Part shown: positions 14,533 through 14,812 of the stretch, in pieces
Numbering within the stretch: position 1 is the first letter of the stretch
Layout: the number at the start of each line of letters is the position of its first letter
Assembly: GCA_035299065.1 (NCBI GenBank)
Contig: DATGXI010000134.1
Span: 1-14,812 of the forward strand
Length of the DNA stretch: 14,812 nt
Direction: 5' to 3'
Origin: DASPJQ01 sp035299065
GTDB taxonomy: Bacteria > Bacteroidota > Bacteroidia > Flavobacteriales_D > UBA2798
The notes under the pieces: model-generated
Seen by the model: the letters and a program-made list of their open reading frames with translations, nothing else
What the model was told of the DNA's origin: nothing
Databases searched by the model: none
Made by a program: the position numbers and the translations under genes

Positions 14533-14812
14533 ATGAAAACACATCTACTTTTCACATGCACACTATTCCTGTTCGGGATAAACCTGGAAGCACAACAGGC
14601 ACAAAAATCAGCCTACGCCCGCTTTGAAGAAAATAAAGGACAATGGCCTGCAACGGTTAAATATATGTCCAAACTAAATGGCGGACAGCTTTGGGTTGAC
14701 CAGGACGGAATCACATTTAATTTCATGAGTCCCGAAGATTTTTCGAAAATTGAAGAGTCGAGGCATGGTCATTCAACAATTGGTGAAGATGATAAACTGC
14801 ACCAGCATGCGT
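14533..14812 (+). CDS. Secreted SBBP/PKD/gliding-type protein, 3' end cut by window
   Basis: Only the first 93 codons are present. A signal peptide is clear (about 1-20, MKTHLLFTCTLFLFGINLEAQ, cleavage near AQ). It is followed by FEENKGQWPATVKYMSKL (32-49) and GGQLWVDQDGITFNF (51-65). This ENKGQW...GGxLWxxxxGITFNF pattern opens many very large Bacteroidota surface proteins with SBBP or PKD repeats and a C-terminal sorting or gliding-motility domain. The remainder, and so the true class, lies beyond the window. The ATG at 14533 is the first in frame with the signal peptide and has no Shine-Dalgarno. It follows rnpB by about 117 bp, probably as a separate transcription unit. Confidence 0.85.
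   Translation, partial: MKTHLLFTCTLFLFGINLEAQQAQKSAYARFEENKGQWPATVKYMSKLNGGQLWVDQDGITFNFMSPEDFSKIEESRHGHSTIGEDDKLHQHA

Overview
The window looks like a chromosomal segment of a Bacteroidota bacterium. The evidence is a secreted protein with a type IX secretion (T9SS) C-terminal sorting domain, a two-component-type beta-propeller sensor, promoter elements of the TTG / TAnnTTTG type, a near absence of Shine-Dalgarno sequences, and the xerC-hpf gene pair in the order usual for this phylum. A genus cannot be named from this sequence alone. No phage, plasmid, CRISPR or insertion-sequence genes are visible.

Layout. (1) Positions 2-1141: the 3' part of a XerC/XerD-type tyrosine recombinase, then a short ribosome hibernation factor (hpf) with a perfect Shine-Dalgarno sequence, closed by a strong intrinsic terminator. 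(2) Positions 1142-1816: about 675 bp without a gene, rich in hairpins and short direct and inverted repeats. It sits where the tRNA/tuf cluster normally follows hpf in Bacteroidota. (3) Positions 1817-4990, minus strand: a large membrane sensor with a periplasmic propeller, Y_Y_Y domain, one membrane helix, coiled coil and cytoplasmic SpoIIE/PP2C phosphatase. (4) Positions 4991-5151: a divergent intergenic region with overlapping, mutually exclusive hairpins. (5) Positions 5152-8992: a TIGR02757/DUF2400 protein and a 1008-residue T9SS cargo protein with an inserted jelly-roll-like module. (6) Positions 9023-13925: a tight same-strand cluster of a sodium:solute symporter, a DUF4328 membrane protein, a cystathionine beta-synthase and a second SpoIIE phosphatase with six membrane helices; gaps are 10, 4 and 2 bp. 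(7) Positions 13976-14416: RNase P RNA (rnpB) with a well-placed promoter. (8) From 14533 to the window edge: the start of a secreted protein of the SBBP/PKD/gliding-motility type.

How the genes may work together. Two SpoIIE phosphatases with closely similar catalytic domains but different sensory front ends lie about 8 kb apart. Such phosphatases usually act on a phosphorylated STAS anti-sigma antagonist in a partner-switching pathway, but no STAS protein, anti-sigma kinase or sigma factor gene is present here, so their target is unknown. The second phosphatase is probably co-transcribed with a transporter and a sulfur amino acid enzyme. The rest is housekeeping (recombinase, hibernation factor, RNase P) or cell-surface export.

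The most unusual features are the alternative-pairing leader at 5052-5125, the only Shine-Dalgarno in the window (on hpf), the repeat island at 1142-1816, and the domain insertion in the T9SS protein. None of these alone proves a new system.
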